Source of the DNA: Rhodothermus marinus
GTDB lineage: Bacteria; Bacteroidota; Rhodothermia; Rhodothermales; Rhodothermaceae
Direction of reading: 5' to 3'
Assembly (NCBI RefSeq): GCF_009936275.1
Contig: NZ_AP019797.1
Location: forward strand, 2,525,890-2,589,889
DNA: 64,000 nt
Shown: in pieces, positions 19,305-27,639 of the stretch
Layout: each line of letters starts with the position of its first letter
Numbering within the stretch: position 1 is the stretch's first letter
The notes under the pieces: model-generated
Databases searched by the model: none
Told to the model about the DNA's origin: nothing
What the model saw: the letters and a program-made list of their open reading frames with translations, nothing else
Translations under genes and position numbers: made by a program

Positions 19305-22277
19305 GTGCGACACTCGCAGACCATAGCACTGGCGCGTAGCCTGCTGGCCGAAGGGCGCAGCGGCGAGGTGGCCCGTATGCTCGAGCCGCTGATCGAGCCG
19401 TTGCCGCCCGATCCGGCCTCGGCCGACGCCTCGCAGCACCTGCTGCGGGCATTGCTGGCCCGCGTGCGGCTGCTGCGCCAGGACGACGTGTCCGGCACGC
19501 ACCGACTGCTGCAGCCGCTCGACGCGCCAGCCCTGCGCGAGCGCCTGGCACCTGCCGTCCGGGCCGAGGTGGCGCTCTGGCTGGGCTGGCTTCATGCCTG
19601 GCCCGAAAACCGTGAAGCCGACCGCGCCCGTGCCTTCAACCTGCTGGCCGAAGCCGAACGCTTCTTCCAGCAGGAGCTGAACACGGCCGGGCGTTGCTGG
19701 GTCCGCATCGGGCGTGCCCTGGCCTATCTGACCATCGACGAATACGCGCTGGCGCTGCAGGCGCTCGACGAGGCGGCTTCGCTGAAGGAACGGTTACCGG
19801 ACGTGCAGGCCGACGCCTGGATTCAGGACCTGCGCGTCTGGATCGCCCTGCTGACCGGCCGCTACCGCCGGGCCGAGCACGAACTGGAACGCCTGCAGAC
19901 GCTGGCCGCACAGGCCGCCGACACGCTGCTGCAGGGCCGTACCGCCACCTACCGGGCGTTGCTCGAACAGGCGCGGGGCGGCGCGCCTTCTGCCATCCTG
20001 GAGGCCGCCGATACGGCCGAGGCATTGCTGTCGGGGCTAATGTCGCCGCCTTATCTGCTGGCATGGGTGCGCGCGGCGCGTCTGGCCGCGCTGCGGCGTC
20101 AGGGCACCTGGGGTGAAATCGACCGCCTGCTGCAGCGCTGGCAATCGGGTACATCGCGCGAAACGCCGCATCCGGTGTTGCTCGAAGCGGCCGAACTGGC
20201 GCTGCTCCGGGAAGATTTCGACACCTGCGCGCAGCTGCTCGAACAGGCGCTGACCTCGCCCGCTCCTGTTCAGCCCCGCCTGCTGGCAACCCGGGCGGCC
20301 CTGCTGCAGGCCCGGCATTTTCTGGCGCGGAACCTGCCTGTCCGCGCCCGTGAGTGGGCCGAACGGGCCTATCGCACCGCGCAGGAGCTCGGACTGGAAC
20401 CGCTGGTGCTCGAAGCCCTCCTTGTGCAGACCCGAATTGCGCTGGCCGAGAAGGCATTGCCACAGGCACGCTCCTTCCTGCAACAGGCCGAAGCTTTCGG
20501 CAACTACTTCAGTCTGCTCCCCTGGGCGGCCCGGCGCTTCTGGCTGCTCGGCGAGCGTCTGGAGGCCGAAGGCCAGCCCGACGAAGCGCGGGCGCACTAC
20601 GTGCAGGCCCTTTCGGCCTACTCGCTGCTGGGCGACCGTTACCACACGGCCCGGCTACAACTGGCCGTGGCGCGGCTGGTCCGCACGAACGATCCTTCCC
20701 AGGCGCGGGCACTGCTGGAAGCAGCCGCGCAGACGTTCGACGCACTGGGCGTCGCCACACAGCGCCAGGAAGCCTGTCGTCTGCTCCAGCAACTGCCCCA
20801 CCGGGTGGTGCCCGTCGAATCGGCTCCGGAGACGCAACTGGGTCATGCACTGGCCCGGGCGGCCCTGTCAGTGGAGCTGGTGGCTGAAGCCTGGTTGCAG
20901 GTGCTCCGCCAGCTCTGGCCCGACCGCTGGCTGGCCGTCTTCCAGCACATGCCGGAAGGCGACTGGCGGACCGTCCGCAGCCACGGCACAGCTCCAGAAC
21001 CGCTTGTCTTCCCATCGCCTGAGCAGAGCGAAACCTTCCTGAATGGCGTCGCCTGGCTGCGGCTGCGCCCGATGCCCGGCCCGGCCTTCTTCATGGCGGC
21101 CCGAGTATCCGAGCCCGAACGCTCCGACTGGGAGGCCGTCGTGGCGCGGCTGCGCCCGTGGCTGCCGGTGGTGGCGCTGGCGCTGGACCACGCGCTGCTG
21201 CGAGCCCGCCAGTTCGGCGAGCTGGCCAACGGGCACACGCCGGACGAGCCCCTGCCCTCCCCACTGGAAGACTTCGTCTATGCCAGCCCCGCCATGCGGG
21301 CGCTGGTGCACCAGATCTACCGGGTGCGGAGCAGCCACAGCCCGGTGCTCATTACCGGCGAAAGCGGCACGGGCAAGGAGCTGATCGCCCGGGCCGTGCA
21401 CGCGACCAGCGACCGCCGAGACGCACCGTTCGTGGCCTTCAACTGCGCCAACGTGCCGCCCGAGTTGATCGACAGCCATCTGTTCGGGCACGAAAAAGGT
21501 GCCTTCACGGGCGCCACGCAGGCCAACCCCGGCGTCATCCGGGCGGCCGACGGCGGCACGCTCTTCCTGGACGAGATCGGCGATCTGCCGCTCGAAGTGC
21601 AACCCAAGCTGCTGCGCTTTCTGCAGGAAGGTGAAATCTTTCCGCTGGGAGCCCGCCGTCCCGTGCGCGTCAACGTCCGGGTCGTCGCCGCCACGCACCG
21701 CGACCTGGAGGCGCTCGTACGCGAGGGGAAGTTCCGCGAAGACCTCTACTATCGGCTCAACGTCATCCCGCTGCACGTGCCGCCCTTGCGAGAGCGCCGC
21801 GAAGACATCCCGGTGCTCGTGCGGCACTTTCTGAACACGCTGCGGCCGCCGGGCGCTCCGGCTGTCTCCATCACGAGCCGCGCCATGGAGGCGCTCATGC
21901 GCTACGACTGGCCCGGCAACGTGCGCCAGCTTCGCAACGAGATCGAGCGGGCACTGGTGTTCGTGGCAAGCGAGCCGGTCCCCACCATTGACCTGAAGGA
22001 TCTCTCGCCCGCCGTACAGCGCGCGCTGAGCGGCGAGCCTTCGCGCCCGGCCCGGGCCGTCCTCGACAGCACCCAGCCGCTGGACGCCGTGCTGGCCGAC
22101 ACCGAAAAGGCGGTGATCGAGCAGGTGCTCGCCGAAAACCGCGGCCGCATCAGCGCTGCGGCGCGGGCGCTGGGCCTGACCCGCCAAGGTCTCTACAAGA
22201 AGATGAAGCGGCTGGGTATCGATCCGGCCCGCTTCCAGCGTCGCCGTACCGATGTGAACCCGACCGCAACCTCATAG
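19305..22277 (+). CDS. Sigma-54-dependent activator with large TPR-like N-terminus
   Basis: The 990-residue protein starts with GTG. Residues 1-500 are helical, Ala/Leu-rich repeats resembling TPRs; about 510-640 may be a GAF-like sensor; 660-900 are the AAA+ domain of sigma-54 activators with Walker A GESGTGKE (about 685-692), the sigma-54-contacting GAFTGA loop (about 732-737) and Walker B TLFLDEIGDL; 935-985 is a Fis-type helix-turn-helix (RISAAARALGLTRQGLYKKMKRLG). There is no receiver domain, so it is probably controlled by protein or ligand binding to the TPR/GAF part rather than phosphorylation. It follows sufT by 21 bases and may be expressed with the suf operon. Its target genes are unknown. 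Confidence 0.92.
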   Translation: MRHSQTIALARSLLAEGRSGEVARMLEPLIEPLPPDPASADASQHLLRALLARVRLLRQDDVSGTHRLLQPLDAPALRERLAPAVRAEVALWLGWLHAWPENREADRARAFNLLAEAERFFQQELNTAGRCWVRIGRALAYLTIDEYALALQALDEAASLKERLPDVQADAWIQDLRVWIALLTGRYRRAEHELERLQTLAAQAADTLLQGRTATYRALLEQARGGAPSAILEAADTAEALLSGLMSPPYLLAWVRAARLAALRRQGTWGEIDRLLQRWQSGTSRETPHPVLLEAAELALLREDFDTCAQLLEQALTSPAPVQPRLLATRAALLQARHFLARNLPVRAREWAERAYRTAQELGLEPLVLEALLVQTRIALAEKALPQARSFLQQAEAFGNYFSLLPWAARRFWLLGERLEAEGQPDEARAHYVQALSAYSLLGDRYHTARLQLAVARLVRTNDPSQARALLEAAAQTFDALGVATQRQEACRLLQQLPHRVVPVESAPETQLGHALARAALSVELVAEAWLQVLRQLWPDRWLAVFQHMPEGDWRTVRSHGTAPEPLVFPSPEQSETFLNGVAWLRLRPMPGPAFFMAARVSEPERSDWEAVVARLRPWLPVVALALDHALLRARQFGELANGHTPDEPLPSPLEDFVYASPAMRALVHQIYRVRSSHSPVLITGESGTGKELIARAVHATSDRRDAPFVAFNCANVPPELIDSHLFGHEKGAFTGATQANPGVIRAADGGTLFLDEIGDLPLEVQPKLLRFLQEGEIFPLGARRPVRVNVRVVAATHRDLEALVREGKFREDLYYRLNVIPLHVPPLRERREDIPVLVRHFLNTLRPPGAPAVSITSRAMEALMRYDWPGNVRQLRNEIERALVFVASEPVPTIDLKDLSPAVQRALSGEPSRPARAVLDSTQPLDAVLADTEKAVIEQVLAENRGRISAAARALGLTRQGLYKKMKRLGIDPARFQRRRTDVNPTATS

Positions 22278-22296
22278 ATCACCCAACCGAAACGCC

Positions 22297-22719
22297 ATGC
22301 AACCGACCCGTAGCCCCGACATGCAACCGGTCGCCGACGAGGCGCTGGCCGTCCAGCTCGACCATGCGGCGATCATGACCACGCAACTGGACGCCGCCGT
22401 GGATTTCTACACGCGCCTCATCGGCCTGCACCTGCGCATCATCGAAGAAGATCCCATCCGGAAAGGTCGACGTCGGGCCCTGTTGACCGACGCCAACGGC
22501 CGCGACGTGCTGGAACTCATCGAAATGCCCGAGCTGAGCCATCCGACCATTCCCGGCCGGGGCGGCCTTCATCATCTGGGATTCCGGGTGCCCGCGACCG
22601 ACTGGCACGCGCTGCGGGCCCGTCTCGATGCGGCCGGCTATCCCTACCAGGAGGTGCACCAGCGCCTGTTCGTGCGCGACGCCGACGGTCTGGTGCTGGA
22701 GATCGAGCCGCTCCGCTAA
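22297..22719 (+). CDS. VOC (glyoxalase/bleomycin-resistance) family protein
   Basis: This 140-residue protein has a single vicinal-oxygen-chelate fold: LDHAAIMTTQLDAAVDFYTRLIGL at the start, HHLGFRV in the middle and FVRDADGLVLEIEPL at the end. Two His and one Glu in these motifs are placed as the metal ligands of the family. Substrates of VOC proteins vary widely (lactoylglutathione, fosfomycin, catechols), and nothing here defines one. It is 19 bases downstream of the sigma-54 activator, and convergent with the TPM gene. Confidence 0.88.
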   Translation: MQPTRSPDMQPVADEALAVQLDHAAIMTTQLDAAVDFYTRLIGLHLRIIEEDPIRKGRRRALLTDANGRDVLELIEMPELSHPTIPGRGGLHHLGFRVPATDWHALRARLDAAGYPYQEVHQRLFVRDADGLVLEIEPLR

Positions 22720-22722
22720 AAC

Positions 22723-23418
22723 TCAGCGCTTCCGCCGACGTCCCCGTCGTTTTTTCAAGGGCGCGCCGCGCACGCGTAGCGTGTCGGCCAGCTCGTTCGT
22801 GTCTTCCGGGCGCAGCTCGACCCCGTGTGCGGCCAGCAGCTGTCCGCACTGCTCGATAGCTGCCACCAGCCCATCCACCGGACGTCCCTCGCGGATCCCT
22901 TTCCGGATTCGATCCACAACCTCGGCCCAGGCGTCGGGCCCCACCCGCTGATTGATGCCCGCGTCGCCGATCACCTCCACCCAGTGCTCGAAAAGCGACA
23001 CAAAGATCAGAATGCCGGTGCGATCTCGCGTGTTGAACACCTCCTCCTCGACGAACGCCTGCAGCGCGCGCAGATGCACCTGCTCGGCCATGCGGGCTTC
23101 GCCCACCAGCCAGCGCTGCACCGGCGCCACATAAGCCCCCAGCAGGCCGCCCACCACGCCGGCCAGTGCCGTCAGCAGCGCCACACCCCAGCCGGTGTGC
23201 AGCAGCGTCAGTCCCCATCCGTCGTAGATGTAATCGAACGTCAGCGCCACGACGAGCACCGGGAGCATCAGCAGCACCGCCCCCTTCCACACGGTCTCGG
23301 GGTAAGTGCCGCTCCGCGGGACAATGACCGGGACGATCTCCCCTGCGGTCTGCTGCTCGGCGGCGGCAACCGCTTCACGTACGCGCGTCAGTTCTTCTTC
23401 AGTAAACAGCAGACTCAT
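22723..23418 (-). CDS. TPM-domain membrane protein
   Basis: The 231-residue protein begins with the TPM domain pattern FTEEELTRVREAVAAAEQQTAGEIVPVIV, then two or three hydrophobic segments (about 46-64 and 72-98), then a second TPM half ending with TGILIFVSLFEHWVEVIGDAGIN. A basic tail (KKRRGRRRKR) closes it. TPM proteins include Psb32/YgcG-like proteins; some have phosphatase activity, but the function here is unknown. It overlaps the upstream zinc-ribbon gene by four bases (ATGA), so the two are coupled and probably act together at the membrane. Confidence 0.8.
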   Translation of the reverse strand: MSLLFTEEELTRVREAVAAAEQQTAGEIVPVIVPRSGTYPETVWKGAVLLMLPVLVVALTFDYIYDGWGLTLLHTGWGVALLTALAGVVGGLLGAYVAPVQRWLVGEARMAEQVHLRALQAFVEEEVFNTRDRTGILIFVSLFEHWVEVIGDAGINQRVGPDAWAEVVDRIRKGIREGRPVDGLVAAIEQCGQLLAAHGVELRPEDTNELADTLRVRGAPLKKRRGRRRKR

Positions 23419-24419
23419 TGTGTCGAACCGTTGGTCTGCAGACGACGAATCAACTGCAGGATCGTGTCGGCCTGGGCATACAGCGGTGAGCGCGGCCCGA
23501 CGAGCCGCTGTACCTTCTCGAACTGAGCGCGGGCTTCGTCGAGCCGGTTGATCTGCAACAGCATGATGCCCAGGTTGAAGTTGGCCTGAATATGCGTGGA
23601 GTCTTTTTCCAGCACGAGCCGCGTCTGGCGCACGGCCTCCATGGGATTGTCCGGATCGTACAGATAGGCAATGGCCATGTCGGCCCGCACGTCCAGGTTG
23701 TCCGGCTCCTTTTCGAGCACGCGCCGATAGGCCGCGATGACCCGACGGGCCAGGGCCGTTTTGGCCGGACCGTCGACCATTTCCATCCAGTCGTAAAACA
23801 GATTACCGGCCCGTCGCCAGGCCTCCGGGGTGTCGAGCTGGCGGGCGATCTCCTCCTGCACGAGCGCGGCCCGGTCGGGCCGTCCGATGCCGATCAGCAG
23901 GTTCACCAGCGCCTGCTGTTTTTCCAGCCGGGCCGATCCGTCCAGCCGGGCGATCTCGGCCTCCAGCGCAGCCACCTGATCGGCCATTGCCGGCGGGATC
24001 GGTCCGGGCTCCGGGAGCGGCAATTCCACCGCTTGCGAAGCGGCACCGGCCGGCGGCAATCCACCCCGTCCACCGCTGATCAGCGTGATCAGGTAGAGCG
24101 CCCCCACCAGCAACAGCCCTCCGATCACGATGAAGGCCACATGCACCGGGCGCAGCGCCGAAGTTGCGCCGGTTGCCTTCGCTTTCGGCGTCTCGGCGGC
24201 AACGGAAGGCTGCTCGTGGGGTGCCAGCGGCCGCACGCCCGGTAATGCCGCACCACATTGATTGCAATAACGGGCCCCCGCCGGATTCGCGTGGCCGCAC
24301 GCATCACATACCAGCACCCGGGGACTTTTCCGCACCGGCATGCCGCACAGATCACACACCACCGCCTCCGGCTTCAACCGGGCGCCACAGGCCGGACAGA
24401 CAGGCGTTGCCTCAGACAT
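23415..24419 (-). CDS. Double zinc-ribbon and TPR-containing membrane protein
   Basis: The 334-residue protein starts with two zinc ribbons (CPACGARLKPEAVVCDLCG and CDACGHANPAGARYCNQCG; about residues 8-56), a linker, one transmembrane helix (about 92-114: VAFIVIGGLLLVGALYLI), and a periplasmic TPR-type region from about 145 to 330 (NPMEAVRQTRLVLEKD, ANFNLGIMLLQINRLDEARAQFEK). Such proteins are often adaptors. The ATG at 24419 is used; a TTG precedes it. It is the first gene of a two-gene unit with the TPM protein and divergent from the M1 peptidase. Confidence 0.8.
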   Translation of the reverse strand: MSEATPVCPACGARLKPEAVVCDLCGMPVRKSPRVLVCDACGHANPAGARYCNQCGAALPGVRPLAPHEQPSVAAETPKAKATGATSALRPVHVAFIVIGGLLLVGALYLITLISGGRGGLPPAGAASQAVELPLPEPGPIPPAMADQVAALEAEIARLDGSARLEKQQALVNLLIGIGRPDRAALVQEEIARQLDTPEAWRRAGNLFYDWMEMVDGPAKTALARRVIAAYRRVLEKEPDNLDVRADMAIAYLYDPDNPMEAVRQTRLVLEKDSTHIQANFNLGIMLLQINRLDEARAQFEKVQRLVGPRSPLYAQADTILQLIRRLQTNGSTQ

Positions 24420-24552
24420 CAATTCCGTTCACTTTTCCTGAAAACGACGGTCCACGCCTTTCTGAACGCTACCCCGCCCGCAGGGTTCGGGCAAAAATAC
24501 CAGCGGCACCGTATCTTTTCCCACCGATCCGGCAAACCTGATCCGCAAAACC

Positions 24553-27500
24553 ATGCCCTCAATCGTACGGATCGCATCGGTGCTCCTGCTCTGGCTGTTG
24601 CTCTCTACGTCTCTTGCCGCTGCGCAGACGTCGCCCGCCTGGCAACAGCGCGTGCGCTACGAAATGGACATCCGCCTCGACGCCGCGCAGCATCGCATGC
24701 GCGGCCGATCGCGGATCGTCTACTACAACCATTCGCCCGACACGCTCCGTCACGTCTTTTTTCACCTGTACTTCAACGCCTTTCACCCGCAGTCCATGAT
24801 GGCCGAGCGCAACCGGCACCTGCCCGATCCCGATCGGCGGGTAGTCCCGAAAATCTGGCGGCTCGGTCCCGACGAACAGGGCTTTCATCGCATCACCTAC
24901 CTGGCCCAGGAGGACAGGCCGCTCACGTTTCGCATCACCGACACGGTGCTGAAGGCCGAGCTGGACCGACCGCTGGCACCGGGCGACTCGACCGTCTTCG
25001 AGATCCGCTTCCACTCCCAGGTCCCGCTGCAGACGCGTCGGAGCGGCCGCGACAATGCCGAAGGGATCGACTTTTCGATGAGCCAGTGGTATCCGAAGAT
25101 CGCCGCCTACGACGGGCGCGGCTGGCATCCCGATCCGTACATCGGCCGGGAGTTCTATGGGGTCTTCGGCACGTTCGACGTGCGCATCACGCTGCCCGCC
25201 TGCTACACGATCGGCGCCACGGGCATATTGCTCAATGCCGACGAAGTCGGCCACGGTTATGACCGCATCAACAGCCGGAGCTGGACCCGCTTCGACCCGC
25301 GCGAGGCCGGTCTGCAGTGCACACCGGGCGACTCGCTCACCTGGCACTTCCACGCCGAGAATGTGCACGACTTCGCCTGGGCGGCCGACCCGGACTACAT
25401 CCACGAAGCCTGGCACGACGACAGCCTGGGCGTCACCTACCACCTGCTCTTTCAGCCTGACGTGGCCGAGCGCTGGCAACCCATGCGCCAGTGGGTGCCC
25501 TGGCTCATTCGCTACTACAGCCGGCGCATCGGACGCTACCCCTACCCGCAGTTCACCGTCGTGCAGGCGGGCGACGGCGGCATGGAATACCCGATGATCA
25601 ACTTCATCACGGGACACCGCAGCCCGTTTTCGCTGCTGGGTGTGACGGCCCACGAAGCGGCGCACGAGTGGTTCTACGGCGTACTGGCCTCTAACGAGAA
25701 CGCCTATGCCTGGATGGATGAAGGCTTCACAAGCTGGGCCACCACCGAAGCCGTCGCACACCTGTTGGGCCAGGCGCCCGATCACCGGGATGCCATGCTG
25801 AGCGTCGTGCGCCTGCAGCAAATGGGCCTCTTCGAGCGCCTGAACACGCCCGCCGACTGGTTCGCTTCCAACGCTGCCTACAGCGTGGCCGCCTACCCCG
25901 GCGGTGAGATGCTACTCGACCTGCTGGGCTATGTGCTCTCCGATTCGCTGCGCGACGCCTTCCTGCGGGCCTATTTCCACACCTACGGCCTGCGCCATCC
26001 CAATCCCTACGACGTCGAAAAAGTCGCCGAGCAGGTCAGCGGCCTGCGGCTGGACTGGTTTTTCGAGCAGCTGACCAACAGCACGTACACCTACGACGAC
26101 GCGCTGGAGGTCACCACGCAGCAGCGCACGCCGGAGGGCTGGCGCGTGACGCTCCGGCTCCATCGCCGGGGATCCATGTTTCTGCCGGTCGATATTCGGC
26201 TGACGCTTGCCGACGGCCGCATGCAGTGGGTGCACGTGCCGCTCGGCCTGGCTCAGGGCCATAAGCCGGTGCCCTCCGACTGGATCGTGGCCGAGCCGTG
26301 GTTGTGGACGTTCCCCCGCTACACACTGACGCTCACACTGCCGGCCCGGGTCGTACGGGCCGAGCTGGACCCGCTCCAGCGCACACCCGATCACGACCGG
26401 CTGAACAACACCTGGCCGTTTCCGCTGCGGGTTTCCTTTCTGCAGCCACTTTCGTTCGATCCGGCCGTCTATCTGGCCACGTGGCGTCCGCTGGCCGCCT
26501 ATGCCTACGACTTCGGTCCCGGCATCGGGATGCAGCTGCGCGGCCGTTACTTCTTCGATCGTCATGAAGCGCTACTTACGCTGAAGCTCTGGCCTGAAGT
26601 GCTGCTCAGCAACGGCCGAAGACCGGAGCGTCCCTGGGTGCGCGACCGCAACGCCTGGTGGGCGGGTATCGACTACACGCTGCGCTACAGCGATCGGCTG
26701 GCCCCCCGCACCCGCTGGCACCTGCAGCTCGAAAAGCACCTGGGCGTGCTGGAAAACCGCATCGGCCTCACGCACACACTGGGTCGCTGGGCGGCCCTGG
26801 GCCACGACTATGGGACGTTCACGCTGGAGCTGACCCACCAGTACACGCCGGGCTTTCGCACTTTCGCTTTCGAAAACGTCCCGGTGTGGACGCCCGGTAT
26901 GCATCTGGTGTGGACCGGACTGCGCTATCGCATCGAACGTCCCTTCGGGCAACTGGAGGCGCTACTGGAAACCGGTGAAGGCGAAAACGGCAAAGGAGCA
27001 ACCCGGGGAGTGCTCGATCTGCACTGGCATTTCGTGCGCCGCCCCACTTTGCGGGCGACGCTGCATGGACAGGCAGGCTGGGGCGATGGCCAGCTTCCCT
27101 TCAGCCGCGTCTTCCGACTGGGAAGCGCGCCGGTCGAGACGGCCTGGCGCCATGCAGGCTTCCGGAGCGTGGCCGCGCTGTTTGCCGACGCCCGCCGCTC
27201 GCTTCATCTGATTCCGCTCGAAGCGCCCGGTCCCGTGGCTTACTGGAGTCCCGAAGTGCGCGACCCGCTGCGCGTGCAGGGCAACGTGCTGATGGCCGCC
27301 AGTCTGCAACTGCGCTGGACACCTTTCCATCCGCGTCCGCTGCGCCCGCTCCAGCTGGAAGGCTTTTTGGGAATCGGCCAGACCTGGTTCACCGAGCCCA
27401 CGCTGGCCAGCCGCTACACGTTCGGCTGGGATCGTTTTCTGGCCGACGCGGGCGTTGGCCTCGGCTATAACGTAAGCGATCTGCCCGGCCTGCGGCGCTG

Positions 27501-27636
27501 GACGGCCCTGTCGGAACTGCTGCAGGACCTGCGGCTGCGCCTGCGGGTGCCGCTGTGGGTCAGCGATCCGGACCTGCTCGGCGAGCGCGACGCGCTGCGC
27601 TTCCGATGGATGCTGGGCATCGTGGTCGGGCGTTGA
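24553..27636 (+). CDS. Secreted M1-family metallopeptidase
   Basis: The 1027-residue protein has a signal peptide (to about residue 24), an N-terminal beta-sandwich, and the M1 gluzincin core: GGMEYP (a variant of the GAMEN exopeptidase motif), HEAAHEW (His367, Glu368, His371) and the third zinc ligand Glu390 in WMDEGF, with the classical 18-residue spacing. A second half from about residue 600 is rich in beta-strand patterns (outer-membrane-barrel-like stretches such as RTRWHLQLEKHLG) and ends in VGR; this could be a barrel or a beta-rich domain. It is divergent from the zinc-ribbon gene. Signal peptide and length suggest a periplasmic or outer-membrane protease. Confidence 0.85.
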   Translation: MPSIVRIASVLLLWLLLSTSLAAAQTSPAWQQRVRYEMDIRLDAAQHRMRGRSRIVYYNHSPDTLRHVFFHLYFNAFHPQSMMAERNRHLPDPDRRVVPKIWRLGPDEQGFHRITYLAQEDRPLTFRITDTVLKAELDRPLAPGDSTVFEIRFHSQVPLQTRRSGRDNAEGIDFSMSQWYPKIAAYDGRGWHPDPYIGREFYGVFGTFDVRITLPACYTIGATGILLNADEVGHGYDRINSRSWTRFDPREAGLQCTPGDSLTWHFHAENVHDFAWAADPDYIHEAWHDDSLGVTYHLLFQPDVAERWQPMRQWVPWLIRYYSRRIGRYPYPQFTVVQAGDGGMEYPMINFITGHRSPFSLLGVTAHEAAHEWFYGVLASNENAYAWMDEGFTSWATTEAVAHLLGQAPDHRDAMLSVVRLQQMGLFERLNTPADWFASNAAYSVAAYPGGEMLLDLLGYVLSDSLRDAFLRAYFHTYGLRHPNPYDVEKVAEQVSGLRLDWFFEQLTNSTYTYDDALEVTTQQRTPEGWRVTLRLHRRGSMFLPVDIRLTLADGRMQWVHVPLGLAQGHKPVPSDWIVAEPWLWTFPRYTLTLTLPARVVRAELDPLQRTPDHDRLNNTWPFPLRVSFLQPLSFDPAVYLATWRPLAAYAYDFGPGIGMQLRGRYFFDRHEALLTLKLWPEVLLSNGRRPERPWVRDRNAWWAGIDYTLRYSDRLAPRTRWHLQLEKHLGVLENRIGLTHTLGRWAALGHDYGTFTLELTHQYTPGFRTFAFENVPVWTPGMHLVWTGLRYRIERPFGQLEALLETGEGENGKGATRGVLDLHWHFVRRPTLRATLHGQAGWGDGQLPFSRVFRLGSAPVETAWRHAGFRSVAALFADARRSLHLIPLEAPGPVAYWSPEVRDPLRVQGNVLMAASLQLRWTPFHPRPLRPLQLEGFLGIGQTWFTEPTLASRYTFGWDRFLADAGVGLGYNVSDLPGLRRWTALSELLQDLRLRLRVPLWVSDPDLLGERDALRFRWMLGIVVGR

Positions 27637-27639
27637 CCC

